Counted from the first letter of the stretch, positions 21,889-32,164 are shown. The stretch: 64,000 nucleotides of DNA from Thiohalocapsa sp. (GCA_021736785.1 JAIPFF010000007.1:1-64000), one strand, 5' to 3'. Notes: generated from the sequence alone by a model not told the origin. Made by a program: numbers and translations.

Positions 21889-24591
21889 TCAGTGCGCCTC
21901 GTCCCAGTTGTCGCCGATGCCGACGTCGACGATCAGGGGCACCGCGAGCTCGGCGGCGCCCTGCATCAATCCCCTGATCCGCTCGCCGGCTGTCTCCACC
22001 TCGTCGGCGGCGATCTCGAACACCAACTCGTCGTGTACCTGCATGATCATGCGCACCGGCGGGCGCTCGCTCTCGATCCAGTCGTCAACTCGGATCATCG
22101 CCCGCTTGATGATGTCGGCCGCGGTGCCTTGCATCGGCGCGTTGATGGCGGTGCGCTCGGAGGCGTTGCGCAGCTGCTGGTTGCTGTGGTTGATGTTGGT
22201 GAGGTAGAGCCGGCGCCCGAACAGGGTCTCGACGTAGCGGTCGGCGCGGGCCTGGGCGCGGATGCGGTCCATGAATTCGCGCACGCCGGGGTAGCGGGCG
22301 AAGTAGAGATCCACATACTCCTGGGCGGCACCCCGCTCGATGCCCAGCTGGCGCGCCAGACCGAACGCCGACATGCCGTAGATGAGGCCGAAATTGATGG
22401 CCTTGGCCGAGCGGCGCTGCTCGCCGGTCACCTGTTCGGGCGCCAAGCCCAGAATCTCCGCCGCGGTGGCGCGGTGGATATCCTGCCCGGCCTCGAACGC
22501 GGCCAGCAGGCGCTCGTCGCCGGACAGATGGGCCATGATCCGAAGCTCGATCTGGGAGTAGTCCGCGGCCAGCATGCGAAAGCCGGGCTCGGGCACGAAG
22601 GCCTTGCGGATGCGCCGGCCGTCCTCGCTGCGGATCGGGATGTTCTGCAGGTTGGGATCGCTGGAGGATAGCCGCCCGGTGGCGGCGACCGCCTGGTGAT
22701 AGCTGGTGTGCACCCGGCCGGTTTCCGGGTTGACCATCTGCGGCAGCTTGTCGGTATAGGTGGAGCGCAGCTTGGTCACGCCCCGGTGCTCAAGGATCAG
22801 GCTCGGCAGCGCGTGGCCGTCCTCGGCCAGCTTTTCCAGCACCGCTTCGGATGTCGACGGCTGGCCCTTCGGCGTCTTCGCCACCACCGGCAGCTTCAGC
22901 TCTTCGAAAAAGATGGCGCCGATCTGCTTCGGCGAGCCCATGTTGAACTTGCGCCCGGCCTCGGCGTAGGCCCGCTCCTCCAGCTCGGCGGCGCGCTGCG
23001 CCAATGCGCTGCTTTGGGCGTTGAGGACCTCGACGTCGATGCGAACGCCGGTGCGCTCCATGCGCGAGAGCACCGGCACCAGCGGCAGCTCGATGGTCTC
23101 GTAGACGCGCTTCAGCGGCTCGACTGCTTCTACTTTCGGCCACAGCTCCCGGTGCAGGCGTAGCGTGACGTCCGCGTCCTCGGCGGCGTAGGGGCCCGCC
23201 TGCTCCAGTGGAATCTGATTGAACGTCAGCTGCTTGGCGCCCTTGCCGGCGATGTCTTCGAAGTGGATCGTGTCGTGGTCCAGGTATTTTTTGGCCAGCG
23301 AGTCCATGTCGTGGCGCGTCGCGGTGCTGTCGAGCACATAGCTCTCGAGCATGGTGTCGTGGGCGACGCCCTGCATGACAATGCCGTGGCGGGCACAGAC
23401 GCTGATGTCGTATTTCAGGTTCTGGCCCAGCTTCGGGCGGTTCGGGTCTTCCAGCAGCGGCTTCAGACGGGCGAGCACCGCGGCGCGCTCGAGCTGATCC
23501 GGCGCACCTGGATAGTCATGCGCCAGCGGCACATAGGCGGCCGCGCCGGGCTCCACCGCGAACGATACGCCGACAATCTCCGCGCGCATGTAATCGAGGT
23601 CGGTGGTTTCGGTGTCGAAGGCGAATAACTCGGCCTGCTCCAGGCGCTCGATCCAGCGATCCAAGTCCGTCTCGGCGAGCACGGTTTCCCAATTTGCGAC
23701 GCCGTTCGCATTGTCCGTATCATTTTCGGGGTCTTTGGCGCCGTTCAGGGTAGCCAGCAGCCGGCGCGACTCGATGCGCTCGTACCAGTCGCGCAGCGTC
23801 TCCACATCGGGCTCGGCGGCTTTCAGATCCTGCGGCGCGAAGTCGATCTCCACGTCGCGCTTGATGGTCGTCAGCTCGCGGGCCAGCGGCAGCTGCTCCA
23901 GGCTCGCGCGCAGGTTCTCGCCGATCTTGCCGCCGACCTGATCGGCACTGGCCATGATGGCGTCGAGATCGCCGTATTCCTGTATCCACTTGGCCGCCGT
24001 CTTCGGGCCGCACTTGGGCACCCCGGGGATATTGTCGACGCTGTCGCCGACCAGGCTCAGATAGTCGACGATGCGCTCCGGCGGCACGCCGAACTTCTCC
24101 GCCACGCCGGCCGGGTCGAGCACCGTATCGGACATGGTATTGATCAGCGTGACCTCGTCGGTGACCAACTGCGCCATGTCCTTGTCGCCGGTGGAGATCA
24201 ACGTCGGCAGACCCTGCGCCGCGGCGCGCGTGGCCAGGGTGCCGATGACATCGTCCGCCTCGACCTCGGGCACCTCCAGCAGCGGCAGACCCATGGCACG
24301 GATGATCTCCTTCAGCGGGCCGAGCTGCTCGCGCAGGTCGTCGGGCATCGGCGGGCGGTTGGCCTTGTAGTCCTTGTAGATGGCGTCGCGGAAGGTGGGA
24401 CCGGAGGCGTCGAAAACGACCCCGATGTATTCCGGCTGCTGCTCGTCGATCAGCTTGCGCAGCATATTCAGCACGCCGACCAGGGCGCCGGTGGCCTCGC
24501 CGCGGGAGTTGGTCAGCTTGGGCAGCGCGTGATAAGCGCGGAACAGGTAGCCGGACGCATCGACCAGCACGAGCGGATAGTGAGCGGGCAT
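21889..24591 (-). CDS. polA: DNA polymerase I
   Basis: 900 residues, the usual PolA length. The N-terminal 5'-nuclease domain has VDASGYLFRAYHA, EADDVIGTLA, STGDKDMAQLV and GDSVDNIPGVPKCGPKTA. The 3'-5' exonuclease domain keeps the acidic residues (FAFDTETTDLD, GQNLKYDISV, YAAEDADVT), so proofreading looks intact. The polymerase domain carries motif A (LAADYSQIELR), motif B (RRSAKAINFGLIYG) and motif C (MQVHDELVFE). It acts in Okazaki-fragment maturation and repair. The start codon lies 33 nt downstream of the peptide synthetase stop, so read-through transcription from that gene is possible. Confidence 0.98.
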   Translation of the reverse strand: MPAHYPLVLVDASGYLFRAYHALPKLTNSRGEATGALVGVLNMLRKLIDEQQPEYIGVVFDASGPTFRDAIYKDYKANRPPMPDDLREQLGPLKEIIRAMGLPLLEVPEVEADDVIGTLATRAAAQGLPTLISTGDKDMAQLVTDEVTLINTMSDTVLDPAGVAEKFGVPPERIVDYLSLVGDSVDNIPGVPKCGPKTAAKWIQEYGDLDAIMASADQVGGKIGENLRASLEQLPLARELTTIKRDVEIDFAPQDLKAAEPDVETLRDWYERIESRRLLATLNGAKDPENDTDNANGVANWETVLAETDLDRWIERLEQAELFAFDTETTDLDYMRAEIVGVSFAVEPGAAAYVPLAHDYPGAPDQLERAAVLARLKPLLEDPNRPKLGQNLKYDISVCARHGIVMQGVAHDTMLESYVLDSTATRHDMDSLAKKYLDHDTIHFEDIAGKGAKQLTFNQIPLEQAGPYAAEDADVTLRLHRELWPKVEAVEPLKRVYETIELPLVPVLSRMERTGVRIDVEVLNAQSSALAQRAAELEERAYAEAGRKFNMGSPKQIGAIFFEELKLPVVAKTPKGQPSTSEAVLEKLAEDGHALPSLILEHRGVTKLRSTYTDKLPQMVNPETGRVHTSYHQAVAATGRLSSSDPNLQNIPIRSEDGRRIRKAFVPEPGFRMLAADYSQIELRIMAHLSGDERLLAAFEAGQDIHRATAAEILGLAPEQVTGEQRRSAKAINFGLIYGMSAFGLARQLGIERGAAQEYVDLYFARYPGVREFMDRIRAQARADRYVETLFGRRLYLTNINHSNQQLRNASERTAINAPMQGTAADIIKRAMIRVDDWIESERPPVRMIMQVHDELVFEIAADEVETAGERIRGLMQGAAELAVPLIVDVGIGDNWDEAH

Positions 24592-24624
24592 CGGTATAGC
24601 GGTCTGTGGGTCAAAGCGGCAACG

Positions 24625-27600
24625 TTAGCATGCGGCGCCCGAGGTCCGAAGCGTATCGGCGAGCTCCCGTAAATGCGCGGCGAGAGCCGGCAGGTGCTCC
24701 GGCGCGAAGACTTCACGGTGTCCGCAGCCCAGGGTCCGGCGCTCGATGCCGGCGGGCGCGAACGGCCCCCAGCCCAACAGCGGGTCGTCGTCGACGTCGT
24801 GGAGCCGCGCGGGACGGTTCGTGGCGACGATCAGCGCCAGCGGCGCCGCATAGGGCCGCGGGCTGTAAGCCTGCCAGACCCGCAGCGTGGCGGCGGCCGT
24901 GCGCTGCATGCGCCGGGCGACGGGAGATCGCTTCTGCAGTGTCGGGTCCTGCTTGAACAGCCGCCGCTGCCTGCCGGTGAGCCGCCGCAGTCGTACCTGT
25001 ACATAGCGGCGCGCGGAGTCCGCCGCCGGCCGCCAGCCACTCGCGGCCACCCGGCTCATCAGCAGCTGCAACCGTGCGGCCGGCGGTCGCGCCGGCGGAT
25101 ACCCGGGCGCATGGCAGTCCAGCAAAGCGAGCAGGCCGCTCGGCGCCCCCTGCGCCAGCAATTGCTGTGCGATCTCGTAGACGAACTTGCCGCCCAGCGA
25201 ATAGCCGACCAAATGCCACGGCCCCCGGGGCTGCAGGCGCTGTATATCCTCGCGCATCCGGGCGGCAACGCCCGGCAAGCCAAGGTCGACGATCTCCTCC
25301 GGCTCGAAGGCGCCCGTGTCGAGCACGTGCAGGGGCTGATCCGGCCCCAAGGACTTGGCCAGGTCGCGGTAGACCATCAGCGCCCCGCCGTAACCGGAGA
25401 CGAAGAACAGCGGCGCTCGGGCACCGCGGGATTCGATGGTGAGGATGCAGGATGGGGGCCCTGTCGTACCCGGTTCTGGTTCTGGGGCCGGGTCGGCGCG
25501 GCGCATTCGAGGCAGGTCCGTGACGTCGACCGCATTCGCGCTGCATTGCGGCGGCGGATTGGCTTGTGGCGCCGTCGCCTGCAAGCGCGCGGCCAGCGCG
25601 CCGAGCGTCGGCGCCTCGAACAACCCGCGCAGCCGAAGCGGCACGCCGAAGGTGTGCTCGATCTCCGTCAGCAGGCGGACCGCCAACAGCGAATGGCCGC
25701 CGCAGGCGAAGAAGTCGTCGTCCGCGTCGGCCTTGTCGGTGCCGATGATGTCGCACCAGATCCGCGCCAGCCGCGGGTCGATGCCAACGGTCGATGGCGC
25801 CGGTGCCGCGCGTCTCACAGGCCCGGGATCGGACACGACAGCCCCTTCGCCGAGCGGCTCCCCGTCTCGGGCGCACTCGCTGCGGCAGTGTTGCGCGAGT
25901 GCCTGCCGGTCGACCTTGCCGTTGCCTGTGAGCGGCAGCCTCTCGAGCGGCACCAGGCCGGAAGGCAGCATGTAAGCAGGGAGGCGCTCGCGCAAAGCGC
26001 CGAGCCATTGTGCGGTGTCGGGCGGCGCGCCGGCGCCGGGCACGACCGCGGCGAACAGCCGGCGGTCGCCCGGCGCAATCTCGCAGACCAGCGCGGCGGC
26101 GTCCCGAACGCCGTCGCAGGCGCGCAGGGCGGCCTCCACCTCGCCGAGCTCGATACGGAAGCCGCGCAGCTTCACTTGATTGTCGTCCCGGCCGATGCAG
26201 TCGAGATCGCCCGTTGGCAGCCAGCGCGCCCGGTCGCCGGTGCGATACAGCCGCTCGCCGGCGGTGAAGGGGTCGCCGGTGAATCGTGCGGCGGTCTCCT
26301 CAGGACGCCCGGGATAACCGTCCGCCACGCCGGGCCCGGCTATGCAGAGCTCGCCGACCAGCCCCGGCGGGAGCGGGCGGTCTTGCGCGTCGAGCACGTA
26401 GCAGCGCGTATTGGCGATGGGGCGGCCGATCGGAACGCGGGCCGGCAACGGCGCGCGTTGCGCGAAATCGCGCGGGATCTCGTACCAAGTCGCGAAGGTG
26501 GTGGCTTCCGTGGGGCCGTAGACGTTGAGCAGTCGCCGCGGTGGACCGGCCTGCAGTATCCGCTGCACTGCCGCCGGGTCGGCCGGCTCGCCGCCGAAGA
26601 GCAAGGTATCGAGCCCGGCGAAGCACCGCCCGGCGCCCGCGGCGTGCAGGTTGAGCACTGCGGTGGTCACGAACAGGGTGGTGATGCGGTCGCGGGCGAT
26701 TTGCGCCCCCAGTGCGTCGGCCGACAGCAGCGTGTCGCGCGACACGAAGCTCAGGCGTGCGCCGTTCAGCAGCGCGCCCCAGATCTCGAAGGTTGCGGCG
26801 TCGAAGCTCGCGGTGGAAGCCTGGGCGATGCAGTCCGCCGCCGAGATGCGCACGTAGTCGCTGCCCAGCACCAACCGCACGACGGCTTGCTGCGGCACCA
26901 GCACGCCTTTCGGTGCTCCGGTAGAGCCCGAGGTATAGAGCAAGTAGGCCGGATGTCTGCCGGCGGGCGTCCGAGAGGCCGGTGTATCGTCCGGTGCATC
27001 GTCGGGCATGTCCGGGGGCGGCGATGGATCGGGCTTGGGCTGACCCTGCGCCAAGCATGGGAGGGGGTCCCCCGGCAGCGCCTTCGCCGGCGCGTCCTCC
27101 GGCGCGCCCACCGGCGTGTCGGTATCCGGGCTCTCCATCGCGGCGATGCCCACGATGCGGATCGCCGGCGCCGCGCCACGCATTACAAGCGCACTGCCCG
27201 CCTCGGTGGCGACGATACGGACGCGGGCGTCTGCGAGCATCAGCGCCAGACGCGCGGGCGGCTCGTCCGGATCGAGCGGTAGATAGGCGCCGCCCGCCTT
27301 CAGGATGCCCAGCATGCCGGCAACCAGTGCGAAGCCGCGCCCGGCGCAGAGTCCGACGATCTCCCCGGGGCGCACACCCAAGGCGCGCAGCCGGTCCGCC
27401 AATGCGTCGGCGCGGGCATTCAGCGCCCTGTAGCTCAGGCGGGCCGTGCCGTCGACGAGCGCCACGGCGTCGCCGCCTTTGTGCGCCTTCTCCTCGAACA
27501 GCTCCGCCAGGCCGAGCTCGGCCGGGAACGGGCGGGCGGTCGCGTTCCACTGCTTCAACAGCCGCTCGCGGCCCGCCGTATCCATCAGCGCGATGTCGTC

Positions 27601-30600
27601 GAGGCTCATCCCCGGCCGACGGCCGGCACTTCGAAGCAGGTGGCCGAACAGCGTGGCGACCGCCTGGGCCGCGACCTCGTCGAAACAAGCGGTACGGTAT
27701 TCAAAGGTTCCCCGCAGCGACGACCCGTCATCGAACAGCGTCAGCGCCAGATCGAACTTGGCCGTGATCGGGCGGACGGGCACTGCTGCCGCGCTCAAGC
27801 CCGTCGGCGCCAGCGGGAATGCCGGCCCTGCCTGCAGCGCGAAAGATGCCTGGAAGAGCGGGTTGTCGCCGCCGTCTTCCCTGTGGAGGTCGCCGAGCTC
27901 CGCGCTCAGGCGCTCGAAGGGCATTGCCTGGTGCTCGAAGGCCGCGAGGCAGTCCGCGCGCACTTGCGCCACGCAGGCCTCGAAGCTCTTCGCCTCGCCC
28001 AATGCCGCACGGATAACCAGCATATTGACGAAATAGCCCACGACCGGCTCCAGCGCCGGGGAGGGACGCCCCGCCACCGGCGTGCCGACCGCGAAATCCC
28101 GCCGGCCGCTGATCAGCGCGATCAGCCATTGATAGGCCGTCAAGAACACCATGAACGGCGTCGCGCGCTGCCTGACGGCGAGCGCGCGCAGGGCATCGCC
28201 CGCCGCATCGTCGACCGCGAAATCGATCGACCGGCAGGTGCCGCCAGGCCCGCCCTCGGGGATATCCGCGGATGTTCCCGGCGCGCCGGTCAAGCGGGCG
28301 AGCTCCAGTGGCTCCAGCCCCTGCAGCCGTTCGCGCCAATAGGCGCGCGTCTCGTTGAGCGCGGGCCCTTCCATGAGCCGGCGCTGCCAGGCGGCGAAGT
28401 CGGCGAAGCCAGGGGCGGCGAGCGGGCGCGCCGGTGCTCCCGCCTCTGCGCCTGTCTCTGCCCCGGTCCCGTCGCACTCCGCCGCATAACCGTCCGCGAG
28501 CGCGCCGGCGATGAGCTGCATGGACCAGCCGTCGCTGATCACGTGGTGAATCACCAGCACGAAGACATGGTCATTCGGGCCGAGCCGAAACAGCCCGCAG
28601 CGCAGCAGGGGCGGACGATCGAGCCGAAGGGGCTTTGCGGCAAAGGACTGCAATCGCCGCTGCAGCAGCGCGTCTTGCCCGCCCGGGTCGTTCTCCGGCA
28701 GCGGCAGGTCGATCACCGGCAGATGCACATCGACATGCGCCTCGAGCCGCAGCGCGAAACCGCCGTCGCAGGGTTTCAGGAAGGACCGCAGCGCTTCGTG
28801 GCGCTCGGTCAGCCCGGCAATCGCGCGGCGAAGTGCGCCGATATCGAGAGGCCCGCGTAGGCGCACCGCCTCGGTGATGTGATAGGCGTCGCTCGGGCCG
28901 TGCAGGCGGTCGAGAAAGGCGAGCGCCTCCTGTGCGAAGGACGCTCGCAGCGTACCGGAGCGGTCGGCCTGCGGAATCCGTACCGGTGAGCCGGCGTCGT
29001 TTGCGCGCGCCGCTTCCAGCAGCCGAGCGATGCCGGCGATCGTCGGCGTCTCGAACAGTGCCACCGTCGGCAGCGCGACCTCGAATTCGGCTTCGATGCG
29101 GGCCGCGAGGCGCATGGCCTGCAGCGACTGCCCGCCGAGGGCGAAAAAATCCTCGTCGCGGCCGATCTCACGGACGTCCAGGACGTCGGCCCATAAGTCG
29201 GCCAGCGCTTGCTCGACGGCGCCGCGCGGGGGCTCGCCGTTGCGCCGTGGTTCCGGAGCCTCTCGGCCGAAGCGCGCCAGGGGCGCCAGCGTGCCGGCTT
29301 CGAACCCCGCCTGCAGTGCGCGGCGTTGGATCTTGCCGATGTCGGTCCGCGGTATGTCGGACTCCGCCAGGATCAGTATTTCATCGAGTGCGACGCCGGT
29401 TTCGCGCGCCACCGCCGCGCGCAGTTGGGTGAGCGTCCTGTCCAGGGGTGCCGCCGCCGCGTCGTGAGCGCAGGCGAGCACCGCGGCCTCGGGATCTTTC
29501 GGCGAGCGCCGCGCGGCGAAGACCGCCGCCGAGCCGGCACGCACCCCGGGGACCGCCGCGGCGGCGTCCTCCACCTCTGTGCAGGCCACGTTGGCGCCGG
29601 CGACGATGAGCATGTCGCCCGCGCGGCCCGACAATGAGAGCCGGCCGGCCCGCAGCATGCCGATATCCCCGGTGCGCAGCCAGCCGTCGGCGGTCAGCGC
29701 CGCCCTTGTTGCCGCCTCGTTGCCGTAGTAGCCGACAGTGACGCAGCGCCCGCTGACTTGCAGATGCCCGCGCTCGCCTTCGCCGAGCGCGGCTCCGTTG
29801 TCGTCGACGATGCGCAGCGTCACGCCGTCGATCGGCGGGCCCAGATCCACCGGGCCCGCTTGCGCGCTCGATGGCCGGAAGCTGTCGGAATAGGTGACGC
29901 CCGAGCAGGTCTCGGACATACCCCAGACCGGCCAGAGCGCGTCCCCGGACAGCCCCTGGCGCGCAAGGACATGCAGGAAAGAGCGCGCCTGTGCCGGCAC
30001 GATGGGCTCTCCGCCGTTCAGCAGCAGGCGCACGCCGGACAGGTCCCAGGTGCCGGCGGGTATGTCGGCAGCCGCGGCGGCGGTTCTAGCAAAGGCGAAA
30101 TTGGGCGCCCAGCCGATGCTGGCCCGGTAACGTTCCAGCCAGTCCAGCCAAATCGTCGGGCGCAGCAGGAAGGCCGACATGGGCGCATGAACCTGGCTGA
30201 TCCCGGCGTAGACGTCGCGCAGATGAAACATCACAAGGCCGCCGACGTGCTCCAACGGCAGCCAATTCAGCGAGACATCGCGAGCCTGCAAGCGGCAGCG
30301 GCTCGCCGAGGCTCGGATCTGCGCCAGCAGCGCCGCATCGGTTTGCTGCACCAGCTTCGGCTTGCCGGTGCTGCCGGAGGTCAGCAGCATCAGCGCGACG
30401 CGCCCCGGTTCCGCCGGCGTCCCGAGAGATGCCGGATCGGCTGCTGGTCGGCCGGTGCCGCCCGTCGGCGCGTCCGCGTCCTCGAGCTCCTCGAGCACGC
30501 GGAGCCTGTCCGCGAGACGCGCCCCGATCCGCGCCCCCAAGGCATCCGCATCAGCGTCCGTCGTGAGGATGGCAGGCGCAGGCAGCAGCCCCGCGACATG

Positions 30601-30987
30601 CGCCAGCTTATCCGCGGCACCGGCAGCGGACGCCAGCACCGGAGGAGCCGCAACGGGTGTTGCGCCCAGCAGCTGGCAGGCCCAGAAGCCGGTGAGAAAT
30701 GCCCGCGGATCGCGCAGCTGCAGGATGACGAAAGCGCCGGCCCGCAGGCCGGAGCGGTGCAGCGCATGCGCGGCGGCCAGCGCGCGTGCGGCCAAAGCCC
30801 CGTAGCCGAGCGCCGACTCCCCATCGGCGGCGTCGATCAACCGCAGCCCGTCGTCGGGGCGCTGCCGGGCGGCCTCGTGCAGCAGGTCCAACAGCGTGGC
30901 GGGCGACGGCGCGGCCGCAACCGGCGCTTGCGGCCGCGATGATGCAGCCTCGGGCAGCGACTCCGACGGGGAACGGGGGCGGGGCAT
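24625..30987 (-). CDS. Nonribosomal peptide synthetase, acyl-AMP ligase-PCP-C-A-PCP-TE
   Basis: About 2120 residues. Domains in order: an AMP-dependent ligase of the loading type (LLTSGSTGKPKLV, NWLPLEHVGGLVMFH), as at the start of lipopeptide and trans-AT assembly lines; carrier protein DEDFFALGGQSLQ (Ser near 621); a condensation domain with intact HHVISDG (about 815); an amino-acid adenylation domain (LLYTSGSTGAPKG near 1354, NVYGPTEATT); carrier protein DDDFFACGGHSL (about 1765); and a thioesterase with GYSLGG (about 1929). The specificity residues of the second ligase read by eye as DAFFLGVTF, close to branched-chain aliphatic codes. The expected product is an N-acylated Ile/Val/Leu-like amino acid released by the thioesterase. 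I preferred the ATG at 30987, with GAGG upstream, to the TTG at 31017. No 4'-phosphopantetheinyl transferase or exporter lies nearby. Confidence 0.92.
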   Translation of the reverse strand: MPRPRSPSESLPEAASSRPQAPVAAAPSPATLLDLLHEAARQRPDDGLRLIDAADGESALGYGALAARALAAAHALHRSGLRAGAFVILQLRDPRAFLTGFWACQLLGATPVAAPPVLASAAGAADKLAHVAGLLPAPAILTTDADADALGARIGARLADRLRVLEELEDADAPTGGTGRPAADPASLGTPAEPGRVALMLLTSGSTGKPKLVQQTDAALLAQIRASASRCRLQARDVSLNWLPLEHVGGLVMFHLRDVYAGISQVHAPMSAFLLRPTIWLDWLERYRASIGWAPNFAFARTAAAAADIPAGTWDLSGVRLLLNGGEPIVPAQARSFLHVLARQGLSGDALWPVWGMSETCSGVTYSDSFRPSSAQAGPVDLGPPIDGVTLRIVDDNGAALGEGERGHLQVSGRCVTVGYYGNEAATRAALTADGWLRTGDIGMLRAGRLSLSGRAGDMLIVAGANVACTEVEDAAAAVPGVRAGSAAVFAARRSPKDPEAAVLACAHDAAAAPLDRTLTQLRAAVARETGVALDEILILAESDIPRTDIGKIQRRALQAGFEAGTLAPLARFGREAPEPRRNGEPPRGAVEQALADLWADVLDVREIGRDEDFFALGGQSLQAMRLAARIEAEFEVALPTVALFETPTIAGIARLLEAARANDAGSPVRIPQADRSGTLRASFAQEALAFLDRLHGPSDAYHITEAVRLRGPLDIGALRRAIAGLTERHEALRSFLKPCDGGFALRLEAHVDVHLPVIDLPLPENDPGGQDALLQRRLQSFAAKPLRLDRPPLLRCGLFRLGPNDHVFVLVIHHVISDGWSMQLIAGALADGYAAECDGTGAETGAEAGAPARPLAAPGFADFAAWQRRLMEGPALNETRAYWRERLQGLEPLELARLTGAPGTSADIPEGGPGGTCRSIDFAVDDAAGDALRALAVRQRATPFMVFLTAYQWLIALISGRRDFAVGTPVAGRPSPALEPVVGYFVNMLVIRAALGEAKSFEACVAQVRADCLAAFEHQAMPFERLSAELGDLHREDGGDNPLFQASFALQAGPAFPLAPTGLSAAAVPVRPITAKFDLALTLFDDGSSLRGTFEYRTACFDEVAAQAVATLFGHLLRSAGRRPGMSLDDIALMDTAGRERLLKQWNATARPFPAELGLAELFEEKAHKGGDAVALVDGTARLSYRALNARADALADRLRALGVRPGEIVGLCAGRGFALVAGMLGILKAGGAYLPLDPDEPPARLALMLADARVRIVATEAGSALVMRGAAPAIRIVGIAAMESPDTDTPVGAPEDAPAKALPGDPLPCLAQGQPKPDPSPPPDMPDDAPDDTPASRTPAGRHPAYLLYTSGSTGAPKGVLVPQQAVVRLVLGSDYVRISAADCIAQASTASFDAATFEIWGALLNGARLSFVSRDTLLSADALGAQIARDRITTLFVTTAVLNLHAAGAGRCFAGLDTLLFGGEPADPAAVQRILQAGPPRRLLNVYGPTEATTFATWYEIPRDFAQRAPLPARVPIGRPIANTRCYVLDAQDRPLPPGLVGELCIAGPGVADGYPGRPEETAARFTGDPFTAGERLYRTGDRARWLPTGDLDCIGRDDNQVKLRGFRIELGEVEAALRACDGVRDAAALVCEIAPGDRRLFAAVVPGAGAPPDTAQWLGALRERLPAYMLPSGLVPLERLPLTGNGKVDRQALAQHCRSECARDGEPLGEGAVVSDPGPVRRAAPAPSTVGIDPRLARIWCDIIGTDKADADDDFFACGGHSLLAVRLLTEIEHTFGVPLRLRGLFEAPTLGALAARLQATAPQANPPPQCSANAVDVTDLPRMRRADPAPEPEPGTTGPPSCILTIESRGARAPLFFVSGYGGALMVYRDLAKSLGPDQPLHVLDTGAFEPEEIVDLGLPGVAARMREDIQRLQPRGPWHLVGYSLGGKFVYEIAQQLLAQGAPSGLLALLDCHAPGYPPARPPAARLQLLMSRVAASGWRPAADSARRYVQVRLRRLTGRQRRLFKQDPTLQKRSPVARRMQRTAAATLRVWQAYSPRPYAAPLALIVATNRPARLHDVDDDPLLGWGPFAPAGIERRTLGCGHREVFAPEHLPALAAHLRELADTLRTSGAAC

Positions 30988-31177
30988 ACGAGCGGACCTC
31001 GGCGGCGTCGGCCACAAGGCGCTGCAGTGTCCTTGCGGCCGTCCTCGGCGCGTGTCGGATCTAAGTTAGACCGGCGGCGGCGGACCTGCAACGGCGCTCG
31101 GCCCGTTCTGTGACGGGCATAACAGCCCCCTTCTCTGCTGTGCCAAGGACACGGTCATCGAGCTGACCTTCGAACTG

Positions 31178-32038
31178 ATGTACGGCCGCTATGGCTATCT
31201 GGTCGAGGCCGACATCCGCGGGTTCTTCGAGCACATGGACCACGACTGGCTCATCGAGATGCTCGGCCAACGGATTGACGACCGCGCCTTTCTCCGACTC
31301 CTGCGCAAGTGGCTCAAGGCCGGGGTTCTGGACACCGACGGACAGGTGCTCCACCCGGCCACAGGAAGCCCGCAAGGCGGCATCGTCTCACCGATCCTCG
31401 CGAACCTCTACCTGCACCATGCCTTGGATCTCTGGTTCGAGCGCGTGGTCAAGCCCCGGTGTCGGGGTGAGGCGCATCTGTGTCGGTATGCCGACGATTT
31501 CGTCTGCGCCTTTCGCTACCGCGACGATGCCCAGCGGTTCTATGCCGCGCTGCCGAAGAGGCTGGCGAAGTTCGGCCTCGAGGTGGCGCCGGAGAAGACG
31601 CAGGTCCTGCGCTTCAGCCGCTTCCATCCGAGCATTCAGCGACGGGTCACCTTCCTTGGCTTCGAGCTGTTCTGGTTTCCGGACCGGGGAGGCACACCGC
31701 GGGTCATGCGCCGTACAGCCCGCAAGAAACTGCACGGGGCAACGCGGCGCATCAAGCACTGGATCAAGAGTCACCGGCATCTGCCGGGCAGGGGGTTCAT
31801 CCGGGGACTGAATCGACGGTTGATCGGGCACTACAACTACTACGGGCTGCGGGGCAACTCGCGGGACCTGTGGCGGTTCTACCGGCATGCCGTCGACTGT
31901 GCGTTCAAGTGGCTTAACCGGCGCGGCGGCAAGCGCAAAAGCTTCACTTGGCCGGTGTTCAACCGTGCCCTCAAGAAGCTTGGCCTCGCCCGGCCGCGCA
32001 TTACCGAGAAGCCACATGCGCAACGGGTGTTTGCATGA
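31178..32038 (+). pseudogene. Group II intron reverse transcriptase/maturase, N-terminally truncated
   Basis: 286 residues remain of a protein normally longer than 400. The visible core has VEADIRGFF, SPQGGIVSPILANLYLHHAL, the catalytic CRYADDFVCAF and the thumb/maturase segment (FSRFHPSIQRRVTFLGFEL, GHYNYYGLRGNSRDLWRFY, WLNRRGGKRKSF). The amino-terminal reverse transcriptase blocks and the SYGFRP-type region are missing, and codons immediately upstream of the first ATG still look like the same protein (TFELMYGRYGYLVEAD), so the gene was cut rather than restarted. It is not expected to be active. Confidence 0.9.
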
Positions 32039-32073
32039 CCTCTTTCGCTTGCGCGAAAGCGAGTACAACCGAG

Positions 32074-32106
32074 GAACCGGATGCGGGAAAACCGCACGTC
32101 CGGGAC
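32074..32106 (+). ncRNA. Group II intron domain V
   Basis: CCGGA (32077-32081) pairs with TCCGG (32099-32103) and TGCGG (32082-32086) with CCGCA (32092-32096), with a GAAAA apical loop and the diagnostic 2-nt bulge CG at 32097-32098. The basal helix, where the catalytic AGC triad is expected, reads GAACC opposite GGGAC and does not pair well, suggesting decay. Confidence 0.7.
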
Positions 32107-32164
32107 TGTGCCGGGGGCGCCGGGTAACCGGCGTCCCTACGGCGGAGGCTTAGAAAAACCGACG

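Larger units (their letters stand above)
31145..32140 (+). mobile_element. 5'-truncated group II intron
   Basis: A retroelement remnant. It begins in the middle of the reverse transcriptase (similarity to intron proteins starts just upstream of 31178), continues through the maturase region and ends with intron RNA domains V and VI. Domain VI is a GC-rich hairpin with a GTAA loop at about 32112-32137, and the intron end is probably ...CCCTAC at 32140. Domains I-IV and the N-terminal third of the protein are absent, so it cannot splice or move by itself. It lies upstream of, and on the opposite strand from, the peptide synthetase and abuts the toxin-antitoxin and attC region. Confidence 0.8.

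Noticed and set aside
24673-27282. Long plus-strand frame antisense to the peptide synthetase
   Set aside because: Arg/Gly-rich composition with no domain signature; the minus-strand synthetase has complete catalytic motifs throughout.
31061-31075. GTTAGAC matching the integron core site upstream of the truncated intron
   Set aside because: No partner R''/L'' arm forms a palindrome with it, so it is probably a chance match.
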